The notes: a model not told the origin generated them from the letters alone. Numbered from the stretch's first letter, positions 6,972-17,231 are shown. The stretch is 64,000 nucleotides of DNA from Pedobacter hiemivivus (GCF_004331685.1 NZ_SJSM01000018.1:1-64000); one strand, 5' to 3'. Numbers and translations are program-made.

Positions 6972-9510
6972 TTTTCCTTCGATTATTTTTCTTTTTTGTC
7001 CCTGCTATTTTTTCTGATTCTGCGGTCATTCTTTCAATACGCTGACTTAACTCTTCAGAACTCATATTATCCCTTAAGCTGTCTACCTTAATCGGGAAAC
7101 ATAAAGGAGTATAACGATCTGTTTTAATAATAATTATTTTGCTATCCTGAATACGTCTCAAGGCAGCCGCAAGCCGTGGCTCCTCAATCTGCTGATAAAA
7201 CGCTTCATCATAAGCTTGCCGCAACAACAAATTGTGTTTATCATAATCACTAAAAACATTGAAAAATAAACCTGCAGAAGATTGTAGATGTTTGTTCGCG
7301 ATATATTTACCTGGATAACCCTGGAATACGAGTCCTGAAATGCAGGCTATATCTCTAAATTTTCGCCTTGCCATTTCTGTTGCATTAATACTCGCAACAA
7401 TATCTTCGCTTAGGTTCACAGGACTAAAGAGTGTTTTTACATCAGCTTCATCCAGGGGTATAGGCTGCTCACTTAACAGCTCAAAACCATAGTCGTTCAT
7501 GGCGATAGAGAAGGTAATGGGCTTAATCCGCCCTAATCTGTAGGCAATTAATGCAGCCATAATTTCATGTACCTGTCGACCTTCAAAGGGATAGGCAAAA
7601 AAATGATAGCCATCCCTTGTATTAATTAATTCAATGAGAAACTCATTACTTTTAGGTACATGAGAAACCTTCGCCTGGCGTTCAAACAAGGGCAAAATAA
7701 AATCCAGTTCCTCTTCACCATGAACCTCGTTTAATGTTTCATTATATTTTTTCCTGAGTATACTACCCAGATTAGCAGTTAGAGATATGCGACCGCCCAT
7801 CCAACTTGGACTGATGGCTTGTTTCAGTTTACTTTTTCGAACCAGCACCATCATTTCTTTTACCATTATAAATTCCAATACTCTGCCGGCTAGTGTAAAA
7901 CTACTTCCCGGCTTCATTCTTGAGATAAAAGATTCCTCAATCATACCAACATAACCGCCAGTCAAGTATTTGACTTTTAGCATTGCATCACTCACTATAG
8001 TTCCAATATGGAGCCGATGACGCATTGCAATCTGCCGGCTTTTCACTCTCCAAATACCATCCTCGTCTTTATTTACTTTTTTGAACTCATTGTAAGCCGT
8101 TAAACTATCCCCCCCAGTACTGATAAATTGCATGATCCATTTCCATTCCTGTGGTAATAATTCTCTAAATGCGTGCGTTTGTTTGATTTCAAAAAATATC
8201 TTTTCCTCATCAAAACCGTCACCTACAGCCAAGGTAACAAGATATTGAATTAAGGTATCAAAAGACATTACTACAGGTTCCCTACTTTCGATATCCTGGG
8301 TTCTTGCGGCTTCTTTAATCGCTGCAGCTTCAACCAGTTCAAGTGCGTGAGTAGGCAGAAAGTATATTCTAGAAGTTTCATAAGGAGAGTGACCACTTCT
8401 ACCTGCGCGTTGTAAAAAACGGGCCACACCTTTTGGCGAACCGATTTGTATAACGGTGTCTACAGGCTTAAAATCAACCCCCAGATCTAACGATGAAGTG
8501 CAGACTACAGCTTTCAATACCCCCGTATGAATGGCCTCTTCAATCCAGTTTCTCAATTCATAGTCAATTGATCCGTGGTGAATAGCAATTAGCCCCGCCA
8601 GATCCTCATCCTGAGCCAATAAGGTTTGATACCATAATTCGGCCTGGCCCCGGGTATTGGTAAATATGAGTGTCGTTTTACTCTTATGAATGATTGGTAA
8701 AAGCTTATGCGCCAGTTTGTGGCCCAAATGTCCGGCCCAAGGCAACATATCAATATGATCGGGAAAAATAGAACGAATCTCTATTTTCTTTTCAATATCC
8801 GATTTAATGATAGTTTTTAAAATATCACCGTAAGGCACCAACACATCCATCGCCTGTTCCATATTACCTATTGTTGCAGATATACCCCATATTCTAAGTA
8901 AGCGCTCAGGGTGTTGGTCTATAAGCAGTCCCCTGATTCTTGATATGGCGAGCTCCGTCATTACCCCTCGTTTGCTGCCAAGCAATTCATGCCATTCATC
9001 AGCAACAATACATTGAAGCTGTTCAAAATAGTTGAAGGTACTTTTTTGAGCAAGTAAAAGATGGATGCTTTCGGGAGTAATGATGAGTACCTCCGGCATT
9101 TGTTTTTTTTGCTTCAGTTTTTCGTTTTGGGGAGTATCACCATTCCTAACACCTATATGCCAGTCTAGTTCAAGCTGTTCACAAACGTCAGACATTGCAC
9201 GGGCAAGATCTTTGGCAAGAGAACGCAATGGGGTAATCCAGATTAATTTTAAACCTGATTTCTTTTGCTTCCCTTTTTTTTGTACAACCGCCGTGCTCGC
9301 CCGAGCTGGTAGATCAGTATTTAATTCGTCAATTATTACAGCCAGAAAAATAGAGAAAGTTTTGCCAAAGCCTGTGGGGGCATTTATAAGGCCGGAATAT
9401 CCTTCGGCGTAATATTGCCAGGCATCCGTCTGAAACTTAAATGGTTTCTTCTTATCCTGTTTCAGCCATTTAATAACTTGCTTATATCCCTTGCTTTTTT
9501 CCAGCTGCAT
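6961..9510 (-). CDS. Ligase-associated Lhr-Core-type DEXH helicase
   Basis: An 849-residue superfamily 2 helicase. Walker A APTGFGKT is at 44-51, ITPLRSLAKDLA is motif Ia, ITPES motif Ib, DEWHE at 171-175 motif II, SATIG at 211-215 motif III, and RAGRSGHS motif VI. After the two RecA domains come the winged-helix and Lhr-type domains typical of about 850-residue Lhr-Core proteins; the large Lhr C-terminal extension is absent. Lhr-Core enzymes are 3'-to-5' DNA-dependent ATPases and translocases. It lies between the ligase gene (35 bp upstream) and pdeM (overlap of 11 bp). Confidence 0.9.
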   Translation of the reverse strand: MQLEKSKGYKQVIKWLKQDKKKPFKFQTDAWQYYAEGYSGLINAPTGFGKTFSIFLAVIIDELNTDLPARASTAVVQKKGKQKKSGLKLIWITPLRSLAKDLARAMSDVCEQLELDWHIGVRNGDTPQNEKLKQKKQMPEVLIITPESIHLLLAQKSTFNYFEQLQCIVADEWHELLGSKRGVMTELAISRIRGLLIDQHPERLLRIWGISATIGNMEQAMDVLVPYGDILKTIIKSDIEKKIEIRSIFPDHIDMLPWAGHLGHKLAHKLLPIIHKSKTTLIFTNTRGQAELWYQTLLAQDEDLAGLIAIHHGSIDYELRNWIEEAIHTGVLKAVVCTSSLDLGVDFKPVDTVIQIGSPKGVARFLQRAGRSGHSPYETSRIYFLPTHALELVEAAAIKEAARTQDIESREPVVMSFDTLIQYLVTLAVGDGFDEEKIFFEIKQTHAFRELLPQEWKWIMQFISTGGDSLTAYNEFKKVNKDEDGIWRVKSRQIAMRHRLHIGTIVSDAMLKVKYLTGGYVGMIEESFISRMKPGSSFTLAGRVLEFIMVKEMMVLVRKSKLKQAISPSWMGGRISLTANLGSILRKKYNETLNEVHGEEELDFILPLFERQAKVSHVPKSNEFLIELINTRDGYHFFAYPFEGRQVHEIMAALIAYRLGRIKPITFSIAMNDYGFELLSEQPIPLDEADVKTLFSPVNLSEDIVASINATEMARRKFRDIACISGLVFQGYPGKYIANKHLQSSAGLFFNVFSDYDKHNLLLRQAYDEAFYQQIEEPRLAAALRRIQDSKIIIIKTDRYTPLCFPIKVDSLRDNMSSEELSQRIERMTAESEKIAGTKKKNNRRKNDH

Positions 9511-9545
9511 GTTCGTAAAATATCAGATTTTTTAGGTTTAAACCA

Positions 9546-11150
9546 TTATACCGGAGGTAGTAAAGTAGCTTGTAACAGCTGTCGTAAATCATCTAATGTA
9601 TTAATCTCATCTGCATTTTTATCTTTTCTCCATCTTGCGATCCTTGGGAATCTCAATGCCAAACCAGCTTTATGTCGCTTGCTTTCTGCTATTCCCTCAA
9701 AGGCGATTTCAAATACCAGTTCAGGTTTAACGGTTCTTACCGGACCAAATTTTTCAATGGCATTTTTTAGGACGAAGGCATTTACTTCTTTAATTTCTTT
9801 ATCTGTTAATCCAGAATAAGCCTTAGCTATAGTGATCAGTTGGTCTCCATCTCTTACTGCAAAGGTATAATCGGTATAAAAATTTGCCCTTCTACCGCTA
9901 CCTTTTTGAGCATAGATCATTACTGTATCGACAGTATAAGGGTTTATTTTCCATTTCCACCAGTCGCCTCTTTTTCTTCCGGAATGATATAATGAATCCA
10001 GCTTTTTTAGCATGATGCCCTCACTATTGAGGTCTCTGGACCGCTCTCTTAGTTTAGCCAGTTCATCCCATTGGTTAAATGGAACTATTGGAGACAACAT
10101 GACAACCTGATTAGTTTTCAAATTCAAAATAACTGTCTCCAACGATTGTCTACGATTACTTAAGGGCTCTTCACGCATATCACGCCCTTTATATTCCAAC
10201 AGGTCGTAGGTATAAAAGCCTATTGGGGCATCATTTAACTGATTTTTATGAATGGTTTTTCTGTTCAATCGTTGCTGCAAAATGCTAAATGCCTGCACTT
10301 TTCCATCTTTTATAGACAGTATTTCCCCATCCAGTACAGTCCCATCTTCTAATTCCTGTAATAAAAAATGGAGTTCAGGAAATTGTTCGGTAACCAGTTC
10401 TTCACCTCTCGACCAGATAAATAACTCTCCGTTACGTTTCACGATCTGACCTCTGATTCCGTCCCACTTCCATTCGGCTTGCCATTCCTGAGTTTCTCCA
10501 AGTGATGAAGGTGCTACTTCCAACGCATAAGCGAGGCAAAAGGGATATGGCCAGGAATTATCGGTATTCACATGTGTGCCCTTTATTAAGTCCCCGTAAT
10601 TGATTTCCGAAGGAAGCCATTTGCCCATAATACTGTGCATAATTTTGCTGCTTTCGGTATCACTTTGTTTGGCGAGCGCATTTACCAGTATTTTATTGGA
10701 TACTCCTATTCTGAAATTACCTGAAATCAGCTTATTGAAAATAAAACGCTCTGAGGTTTCCAGACTGTCCCATGCTTTTGTAATGAATTGCTTTTTAAAA
10801 GCTTCGTCCTTATCATTTAGTAAAGCGAGATCATCAACCCATTCATGCAACTTACGGTTGCTGATTGATGATGCAGGTGGCAATATAAGTGCGATGGTCT
10901 CACTGAGGTCGCCCACATTGTGATAACATTCAGCAAAAAGCCACTCTGGCACATTAGACAATTCTATGGCCCATTGTCTAATTAAGGCCGTGCTTACTGG
11001 ACGTTTGGGACGCTTTCCTGTAAACATCGCAATTACATAGGGCTTATCCATATCATCCGCCTCATTAAAATAATCAACAAGGGCCAACATTTTATCGTTG
11101 GTTTTATTGCTCATCTCCAGTTGCTGTATCAATTGGCTAAACCGTTTCAT
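9546..11150 (-). CDS. ATP-dependent DNA ligase of the four-gene repair cassette
   Basis: A 534-residue ligase. The adenylated lysine is Lys228 in motif I (EWKWDGIRGQI), and motif III (VLDGEIL) and motifs IV/V (GIMLKKL, WWKWK) are also present. The N-terminal 200 residues correspond to the DNA-binding domain of the bacterial LigB/LigC-like group, and the OB fold follows the nucleotidyltransferase domain. Bacteroidota use an NAD-dependent LigA for replication, so this enzyme is expected to act in repair. The gene begins directly after the exonuclease stop codon and belongs to the same transcript. Confidence 0.92.
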   Translation of the reverse strand: MKRFSQLIQQLEMSNKTNDKMLALVDYFNEADDMDKPYVIAMFTGKRPKRPVSTALIRQWAIELSNVPEWLFAECYHNVGDLSETIALILPPASSISNRKLHEWVDDLALLNDKDEAFKKQFITKAWDSLETSERFIFNKLISGNFRIGVSNKILVNALAKQSDTESSKIMHSIMGKWLPSEINYGDLIKGTHVNTDNSWPYPFCLAYALEVAPSSLGETQEWQAEWKWDGIRGQIVKRNGELFIWSRGEELVTEQFPELHFLLQELEDGTVLDGEILSIKDGKVQAFSILQQRLNRKTIHKNQLNDAPIGFYTYDLLEYKGRDMREEPLSNRRQSLETVILNLKTNQVVMLSPIVPFNQWDELAKLRERSRDLNSEGIMLKKLDSLYHSGRKRGDWWKWKINPYTVDTVMIYAQKGSGRRANFYTDYTFAVRDGDQLITIAKAYSGLTDKEIKEVNAFVLKNAIEKFGPVRTVKPELVFEIAFEGIAESKRHKAGLALRFPRIARWRKDKNADEINTLDDLRQLLQATLLPPV

Positions 11151-12155
11151 CTAATCTTTATTGAGCTCTATATTCTCTTCTTCTTCCTCGTCTCCATATT
11201 GTGTTTTTACTTCCTCGGCCTCAATCCCAATTTCATTTAAATATTTACTAAAAATTGCACTATAGCCATGTGTCACAAAAACCTTTTCGGCTCCTGTAGC
11301 TTTAATTGCCGACAATAAGCCTGGCCAGTCGGCATGGTCACTTAGCGCAAATCCTGCATCTGCACTCTGCCATCTCCTACCCGCTCTAACCTGCATCCAT
11401 CCAGAACAAATACCTGTTGCTGCATGAGTTAAACTCTTAATCCATTTGCCTTCGGCCATCACAGGAGGAACAATTACAATTCCCTTTTGTAGAATTTCCT
11501 TACTGGTTTCGGCGGTAATTGGAATGGTATATGGTAGGATTACGCCTGCTTTCGAAAAAACATCGTTTAAGTTAGCTATTGAGCTATGGACATATATATC
11601 TCCATAACCAGCCAGGCCTGCCATCAACCGCTGTGCTTTGCCCAAACTATAAGCCACAAGAACAGTAGTTTGATTTTTATCGCGGTTACTGGAAATCCAG
11701 TTTCTGATTTGATTGAAAATATCTTCTTGCGGTTGCCATTTATATATAGGAAGACCAAATGTGCTTTCAGATACAAAAGTATGGCATTTTACAGGTTCGA
11801 AAGCTGTACTTACGCCATCGTATTCAACTTTGTAATCGCCAGATATCACACAAATTTCTCCTTTGTATTCCAGTCGGATCTGGGCAGATCCTATAACGTG
11901 TCCGGCAGGGTAAAGACTTAATTTAACCCCATTGATATTAATTTCTTTATGATAAGGCAGGGTTTGAATATTCAGCTCTCCTAATCTATGTTGCAGGATT
12001 GGTTTACTCAATTCATGACAAAGGTAGGCCTTGTTCCCCCATTTAACATGATCGGCATGGCCATGGGTGGTAACGGCTAAATTAACCGGACGCCATGGAT
12101 CGATATAGAAATCGCCTTGCTTACAGTAAATACCTTTATTTGTAAATGTGATCAA
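11151..12155 (-). CDS. Ligase-associated metallo-beta-lactamase-fold exonuclease
   Basis: A 334-residue MBL/beta-CASP-type nuclease related to SNM1 and CPSF. Zinc ligands HGHADH are at residues 31-36, a second motif is PAGHVIGSAQI, then ISGDYKVEYDG, and SDHADWPGLL and VTHGYS occur near the C-terminus. The protein corresponds to the Exo of the Lhr-Core/MPE/Exo/Lig cluster. The only plausible start is TTG at 12155: no in-frame ATG precedes the conserved LITFTNKGIYCKQGDFYIDP N-terminus, and the nearest upstream ATG is out of frame. It is the first gene of the operon and abuts the ligase gene with no gap. Confidence 0.88.
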   Translation of the reverse strand: MITFTNKGIYCKQGDFYIDPWRPVNLAVTTHGHADHVKWGNKAYLCHELSKPILQHRLGELNIQTLPYHKEININGVKLSLYPAGHVIGSAQIRLEYKGEICVISGDYKVEYDGVSTAFEPVKCHTFVSESTFGLPIYKWQPQEDIFNQIRNWISSNRDKNQTTVLVAYSLGKAQRLMAGLAGYGDIYVHSSIANLNDVFSKAGVILPYTIPITAETSKEILQKGIVIVPPVMAEGKWIKSLTHAATGICSGWMQVRAGRRWQSADAGFALSDHADWPGLLSAIKATGAEKVFVTHGYSAIFSKYLNEIGIEAEEVKTQYGDEEEEENIELNKD

Positions 12156-12261
12156 TGCTATACATTTGGTTATTTATAAACCAAAATAATAAACTTATGT
12201 TTTTCTAAATGCCGAAAACCTTTGAACACTGGTGCAAAGTAAAGGACCGCTCAAAGCAAAA

Positions 12262-12292
12262 AATGGCCTCCTAAATAAATAGGAAGGCCATT
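12262..12292 (-). terminator. Terminator after the OmpA-family gene
   Basis: The arms aatggcct and aggccatt, with further pairing inside, form a stem. On the minus strand it is followed by TTTTTT (complement of 12258-12263), 23 bp after the stop codon. Confidence 0.7.
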
Positions 12293-12314
12293 GAAAGTTG
12301 AATACCGCTTTAGA

Positions 12315-13634
12315 CTAGAACAAAGTAAATTCTACCCTTCTATTTTTCTGACGACCAGCAGCGGTTTTATTACTTGCTATAGGTTGTTCCAGACCATAAC
12401 CTGTAGCTTCAATTCTGGAAGGATTAGCACCTTTAGCTACTAAATATCCTTTAACAGCCTCGGCTCTATCTTTAGATAACCTTTTATTTAAAGCTGCTGA
12501 ACCCGTATTATCTGTATGTCCTGCTAATTTTAAGCTAAAGTTTTTCTCCACCAAAAGTGCAGCAACACGATCTAATGTTGCATGTGATTTAGCACGGATA
12601 GTCGATTTACCCAAATCAAATTCCAAGTTTTTAATTGCATCAGCAACTACCTTACGATCGGCCTCTGTGATGATAACTTTTTCCTGAACCACCGGAACAG
12701 GTACTTTCAGTGGACAACCAGAACCGTCTACAACAATTCCTGCAGGTGTACCTGGGCATTTATCAAATTTATCTGAAACACCATCACCGTCACTATCAGT
12801 CGACAAGGCTCCTACTTCAGCTTTCAACCTTGCATTTTCAGCTTTTTGGGCATCCAAATCACCTTTCAGTGCATCAGCGGTTTGCTTAGCCTTTAATGCT
12901 TCATCATAAGTTAAAGCTACGGGGTTATGCCATGCCAATTGTTTTCCTTGACCTAAAGAAAATTCTAAACCTGCATATGCGTAATTGTATTTATCATTAC
13001 TACCACGATAAGTACCATCAAGGTTATCGCCATCCACAAAGTTTACAGTCCAACCTAAATCAAGGTTAACTTTTTCGGCCACCTTAAACTTAGCGCCCAA
13101 TCCTACTGGAATAATCAATTCGCTAATGGTCTTACCACCTGCGTAATCTGCTAAACCACCACCGTTGGTAGAAGTTTTCACTTTATAACCGGCTAAACCA
13201 GCACCACCTGAAGCATATAACTGCACCGCACTGTTGTTATTAAACATGCTAATATTAAACAAGTTTACAACTGCATTTAAGCTACCTGAATATTCAAGAC
13301 TAGTTTCAAAACCGCTAATCGGACCAGTAATCGCGACACCACTATCAAACGGTTCCGAATTGTCTCCTTTTAATTTACCTCTAACCCCGTCTAAACGTAG
13401 CGAGAAATATGGAGTAAGTTGTTTTTTAATGTACAAACCATAACCCAAATCACTTTTCCAGTTAGAAAAGTCATTCTTACCTCCAAGCGGAGAAATTGGC
13501 GACAACACACCTGCGTTTACACCTATAGACCAGGTAGAAAGCTGACTAGCCGTTTTGTCCTGCGCCTGAACAGCACTACCAAGCAATAACGCCGAGAAAG
13601 CTAATGGCAAACATCTCATTAAATTTTGTTTCAT
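12315..13634 (-). CDS. OmpA-family outer membrane protein with TSP3 calcium repeat
   Basis: A 439-residue protein with a signal peptide (cleavage near SAVQAQ, residues 20-25) and an N-terminal 8-stranded-barrel-like region of about 210 residues ending in YAYAGLEFSLG. A short coiled coil (ALKAKQTADALKGDLDAQKAEN) and a thrombospondin type 3-like calcium motif (DSDGDGVSDKFDKCPGTPAG) follow. The C-terminal OmpA domain (LAGHTDNTGSAALNKRLSKD, then GRQKNRRVEFTLF) binds peptidoglycan. It probably anchors the outer membrane to the wall, as abundant Bacteroidota OmpA proteins do. It stands alone between two terminator-bounded units. Confidence 0.9.
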   Translation of the reverse strand: MKQNLMRCLPLAFSALLLGSAVQAQDKTASQLSTWSIGVNAGVLSPISPLGGKNDFSNWKSDLGYGLYIKKQLTPYFSLRLDGVRGKLKGDNSEPFDSGVAITGPISGFETSLEYSGSLNAVVNLFNISMFNNNSAVQLYASGGAGLAGYKVKTSTNGGGLADYAGGKTISELIIPVGLGAKFKVAEKVNLDLGWTVNFVDGDNLDGTYRGSNDKYNYAYAGLEFSLGQGKQLAWHNPVALTYDEALKAKQTADALKGDLDAQKAENARLKAEVGALSTDSDGDGVSDKFDKCPGTPAGIVVDGSGCPLKVPVPVVQEKVIITEADRKVVADAIKNLEFDLGKSTIRAKSHATLDRVAALLVEKNFSLKLAGHTDNTGSAALNKRLSKDRAEAVKGYLVAKGANPSRIEATGYGLEQPIASNKTAAGRQKNRRVEFTLF

Positions 13635-13765
13635 AATTGGAGGGTTAAATAATAATTAGTAGAATTTCTAAACCTGAAAATAACAATTCAATTGTCAGGC
13701 CAAGTTATAAAACCACTAATAAAACCCCAATACTCCCCATTTGCTGTGTATAATTCTATACAGAA

Positions 13766-15481
13766 TTACCAGCCAAGCGCCTTATCGTCACCACGTTTAT
13801 CTGCTCCCCCCTGATAATAACCCCATTTGGTTTTCAATATTGCATCTACCCTCCCGATACTTCCGCGCTCCAAAATTGGATAGCCTTTATTGATCAATTT
13901 CAGGGTTGTTATACTATCTAAGGCCCCTTTCTCCACATAAAGCGTATCTGGTAACCATTGGTGATGAAACTTTTTCGCATTCACCGCGCTCTGCATATTT
14001 TTATTAAATTCAATCACATTAACAATCGTCTGAAAAACCGACGTAATGATGGTAGAACCACCCGGAGTACCTACAATCATGAATAACTTCCCGTCCTTTT
14101 CCACTATTGTTGGTGCCATAGAGCTCAACATACGTTTACCCGGCGCAATTGCATTTGCTTCTCCGCCCACTAAACCATACATATTTGGTGATCCCGGCTT
14201 TACCGAGAAATCGTCCATTTCATTGTTCAACAAAAAGCCTCCCCCCTTTACCACGACAGAAGATCCGTAGGATCCATTTAAAGTGGTGGTTACAGAAACC
14301 GCATTTCCATCCCTATCTACAATAGAGAAATGTGTAGTTTCCTCATGCTCTGCTCCCTTTAATACCCCCGCCTTAATTTCCGAACTTGGTGTAGCATAAG
14401 CCCAATTAAAGTTGGCCATTCTACTTTTTATGTAGGCATCATTTAAAAGTTGCACTTGTGGAACCTTGTAAAAATCAGGATCTCCTAAATACTCAGCCCT
14501 ATCGGCATATACCCTACGCTCAGCCTCAACCATAAGTTGTACTGTCGAATCCGAATTTAGTCCCCAGCGTTTCAAAGGATAAGGTTCAACAGATTTTAAC
14601 AATTGAATTAAAGCAATACCACCACTTGACGGTGGTGGCATAGTCACAATACGATATTCTTTGTAATTGCCAACAATAGGCTTACGCCATATGGCTTTAT
14701 AGTTTTTTAAATCCTCGGCACTGATGATCCCCCCACCACGCCTCATTTCGGCCAATAAGCTATCAGCCACCGGTCCTTCATAAAAACCGGCCTGTCCTTT
14801 ATCTCTTATCTTTTCTAAAGTTGCTGCTAATTCTGGCTGCAGCAAAACATCATCCTCCAACCAGTCGGTCTCCTTAACCAGTGCTGTACCTTGAGGATTA
14901 TTTTTTACAAACCTTTCCTTACGCCTGTTAAACTCGCCTGCCTGTTGCTCGCTCACCTTAAATCCATTTTTAGCTAGTGCAATGGCTGGCTCAATCAAAT
15001 CAGCCCATTTCAACTTTCCATATTTCTCATGTGCAGCGACCATTCCGGCAACTGACCCCGGTACACCAGATGCCAAATGTCCCTCCAGACTTTTATCTAC
15101 AATAGGGTTGCCTACCGAATCCAGATACATATCTCGGGAAGCTATTGCAGGCGCTGTTTCACGGAAATCAAGTGAATTAGTTTCTCCAGATGCTCCGCGA
15201 TAAACCATAAAGCCACCACCACCTATATTTCCGGCGTTGGGATATACAACTGCCAAAGCAAACTGTACCGCAACTGCTGCATCAATGGCATTACCACCTT
15301 TTTTTAAAATATTTAATCCGACCCGAGAGGCCAATTCATTGGCGGAAACCACCATACCATTCCGGTATTCGTTGCTGTTATCCTGACCAAGCTGACCACC
15401 TACACAGCCAGAAAAAGCTACAGTTATGAACAATGCAGTAGCTACTGCGAAAAAATGATTAACCTTTAAAATCTTCAGCAT
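13766..15481 (-). CDS. ggt: Gamma-glutamyltransferase, lipoprotein
   Basis: A 571-residue Ntn hydrolase that cleaves gamma-glutamyl bonds such as that of glutathione. The lipobox FSGC puts the lipidated cysteine at residue 26, so it is a membrane-anchored periplasmic lipoprotein. NIGGGGFMVYR (near 85-95) and PPPSSGGIALIQLL are family motifs. The self-cleavage nucleophile is Thr382 in ETTHFSIVDRDGNAVSVTT, and SSMAPTIV and GTPGGSTI occur in the small subunit. The length is normal. The start overlaps the end of the acyl-CoA ligase gene by 23 bp, an odd pairing of functions. Confidence 0.92.
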   Translation of the reverse strand: MLKILKVNHFFAVATALFITVAFSGCVGGQLGQDNSNEYRNGMVVSANELASRVGLNILKKGGNAIDAAVAVQFALAVVYPNAGNIGGGGFMVYRGASGETNSLDFRETAPAIASRDMYLDSVGNPIVDKSLEGHLASGVPGSVAGMVAAHEKYGKLKWADLIEPAIALAKNGFKVSEQQAGEFNRRKERFVKNNPQGTALVKETDWLEDDVLLQPELAATLEKIRDKGQAGFYEGPVADSLLAEMRRGGGIISAEDLKNYKAIWRKPIVGNYKEYRIVTMPPPSSGGIALIQLLKSVEPYPLKRWGLNSDSTVQLMVEAERRVYADRAEYLGDPDFYKVPQVQLLNDAYIKSRMANFNWAYATPSSEIKAGVLKGAEHEETTHFSIVDRDGNAVSVTTTLNGSYGSSVVVKGGGFLLNNEMDDFSVKPGSPNMYGLVGGEANAIAPGKRMLSSMAPTIVEKDGKLFMIVGTPGGSTIITSVFQTIVNVIEFNKNMQSAVNAKKFHHQWLPDTLYVEKGALDSITTLKLINKGYPILERGSIGRVDAILKTKWGYYQGGADKRGDDKALGW

Positions 15482-17231
15482 CTATATAGATTTTATCTAT
15501 CAGGACTGCATTCTTCTCTAGAATCACTTTTCTTTTCAAGCTCAATTTTGGCGTCAACTCTCCACCGTCAATGCTCCATTGCTTAGGCAACAAAGCAAAG
15601 CGTTTTACCTGCTCCCACTTCCCGAAATCTTTGCCGGTCAACTCAACGATCTGGTTAAACTTCTCTAAAACCTGAGCATTTTTAGCCATTTCCTCATCAG
15701 TACTGTAATTGATCCCTTTTTTAGCAGCCCAGGCTTTCAGCGCTACAAAATTAGGCACAATCAGCGCCGCCGGGAATTTACGGTTCTCGCCCAACACCAT
15801 TACCTGTTCTACCAGAACAGTTTCTTTAAATTTATTCTCTATAGTTTGCGGCGCTACATATTTACCCCCCGCAGTTTTAAATATTTCCTTTTTGCGGTCT
15901 GTAATTTTAAGAAAGCGCCCCCCTACAATCTCGCCGATATCACCGGTATGGAACCAGCCATCACTATCTATCGTTTCGGCGGTCAGATCGTCGCGCATAT
16001 AGTAACCTTTCATAATAGAGTGGCCTCTTGCTAAAACCTCACCATCCGCGGCAATTTTAATCTCCATCCCTTTAATCACTGGTCCAACAGTTCCAAACAT
16101 GGTGTTATCAAAATGGTTAACGGTGATTACGGGCGATGTCTCAGTTAAACCATAACCTTCAAAAACAGGCATCCCTGCTGCCCAAAAAATACGGCAAAGG
16201 CGAGGATTTAAAGCAGCCCCACCAGAAACGATCACCACAATGTTTCCACCCAGAGCCTCTTGCCATTTTTTAAAGACCAGCTTACGGGCAATCCCCAGCT
16301 TAAAATTATAGAACCAGCTGTTCTTAATTTCATATTTTTCGGCAAGTGCTACCGACCAGAAAAAGATACCTCTTTTAATTCCTGTAAGCGCTTTACCCTT
16401 TTCCATAATTTTCTCATACACCTTTTCCAGCAGTCGCGGAACGGTAGAGAAAGAATTAGGTTTTACAAATTGTATATCGGCAACAATAGTCTCCATGCTC
16501 TCCGCATAGTAAACACCTACACCAGAATACATGTACAGGTACACGACCATGCGCTCAAAAATATGCGACAGCGGCAAAAAGCTCAATCCCTTTTCCACCC
16601 CCGGGGGTAAAAGTACCGCCGAATTTTCAAAGTTCTGGACCAGATTATTGTGCGTTAGCATCACTCCTTTCGGTGTTCCTGTTGTTCCTGATGTATAAAT
16701 CAAGGTTAAAATATCTTCCGGTTTTACATCGTCTCTATAAGCACCTAAATGTAACTCTGTTAATTCTTCTCCAGCTTTTAACAACACTGTCCAATGCGCT
16801 GCTCCTGCTATTTCATCAAGCGTGTAAATCGTAACCGGAGTCTTTAACACTCCATTTACAGCTTGCAATTTTTTATAGATGGCTTCATCAGCAGCAAAAA
16901 CTACGGTAACTTCAGCGTTTTCCAGAATAAACTTAATATCGTGTTCTGCTAGCGTGGGATATAAGGGGACCTGGTAGGCCCCAATTTGACTGATTGCAAA
17001 ATCGGTAATGTTCCATTCTGGCCTATTGTGCGACATCACGGCCACACGAGATGCTTTACCAATGCCAATGCTGATCAAGCCTTTACTCAACAGATCAACG
17101 GTCTCGCAAAACTTTTCAGTGCTATATTTTACCCATACACCCTTTATTTTACCGCTAATAAATTCTTCTTTAGGAAAGTTCTCTAAGTTGTATTGGAGTA
17201 AATCAAATACTCTTGTTACCATTGCAGCCAT
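15459..17231 (-). CDS. Long-chain fatty acid--CoA ligase (AMP-forming)
   Basis: About 590 residues of the ANL superfamily. It activates fatty acids with ATP and CoA, supplying substrate for the fad enzymes near the left end of the window. The P-loop-like motif LIYTSGTTGTPKGVMLTH is present, as are FEGYGLTETSPVIT (A5), GWFHTGDIGEI (A7) and ITDRKKEIFKTAGGKYVAP (A8/A10), in the style of FadD15-like membrane-associated ligases. ATG 17231 (MAAMVTRVFDLLQ) is preferred because the family normally begins just before RVFDLL. An in-frame ATG at 17276 would add 15 unremarkable residues and cannot be excluded. The 3' end overlaps ggt by 23 bp. Confidence 0.9.
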   Translation of the reverse strand: MAAMVTRVFDLLQYNLENFPKEEFISGKIKGVWVKYSTEKFCETVDLLSKGLISIGIGKASRVAVMSHNRPEWNITDFAISQIGAYQVPLYPTLAEHDIKFILENAEVTVVFAADEAIYKKLQAVNGVLKTPVTIYTLDEIAGAAHWTVLLKAGEELTELHLGAYRDDVKPEDILTLIYTSGTTGTPKGVMLTHNNLVQNFENSAVLLPPGVEKGLSFLPLSHIFERMVVYLYMYSGVGVYYAESMETIVADIQFVKPNSFSTVPRLLEKVYEKIMEKGKALTGIKRGIFFWSVALAEKYEIKNSWFYNFKLGIARKLVFKKWQEALGGNIVVIVSGGAALNPRLCRIFWAAGMPVFEGYGLTETSPVITVNHFDNTMFGTVGPVIKGMEIKIAADGEVLARGHSIMKGYYMRDDLTAETIDSDGWFHTGDIGEIVGGRFLKITDRKKEIFKTAGGKYVAPQTIENKFKETVLVEQVMVLGENRKFPAALIVPNFVALKAWAAKKGINYSTDEEMAKNAQVLEKFNQIVELTGKDFGKWEQVKRFALLPKQWSIDGGELTPKLSLKRKVILEKNAVLIDKIYIDAEDFKG

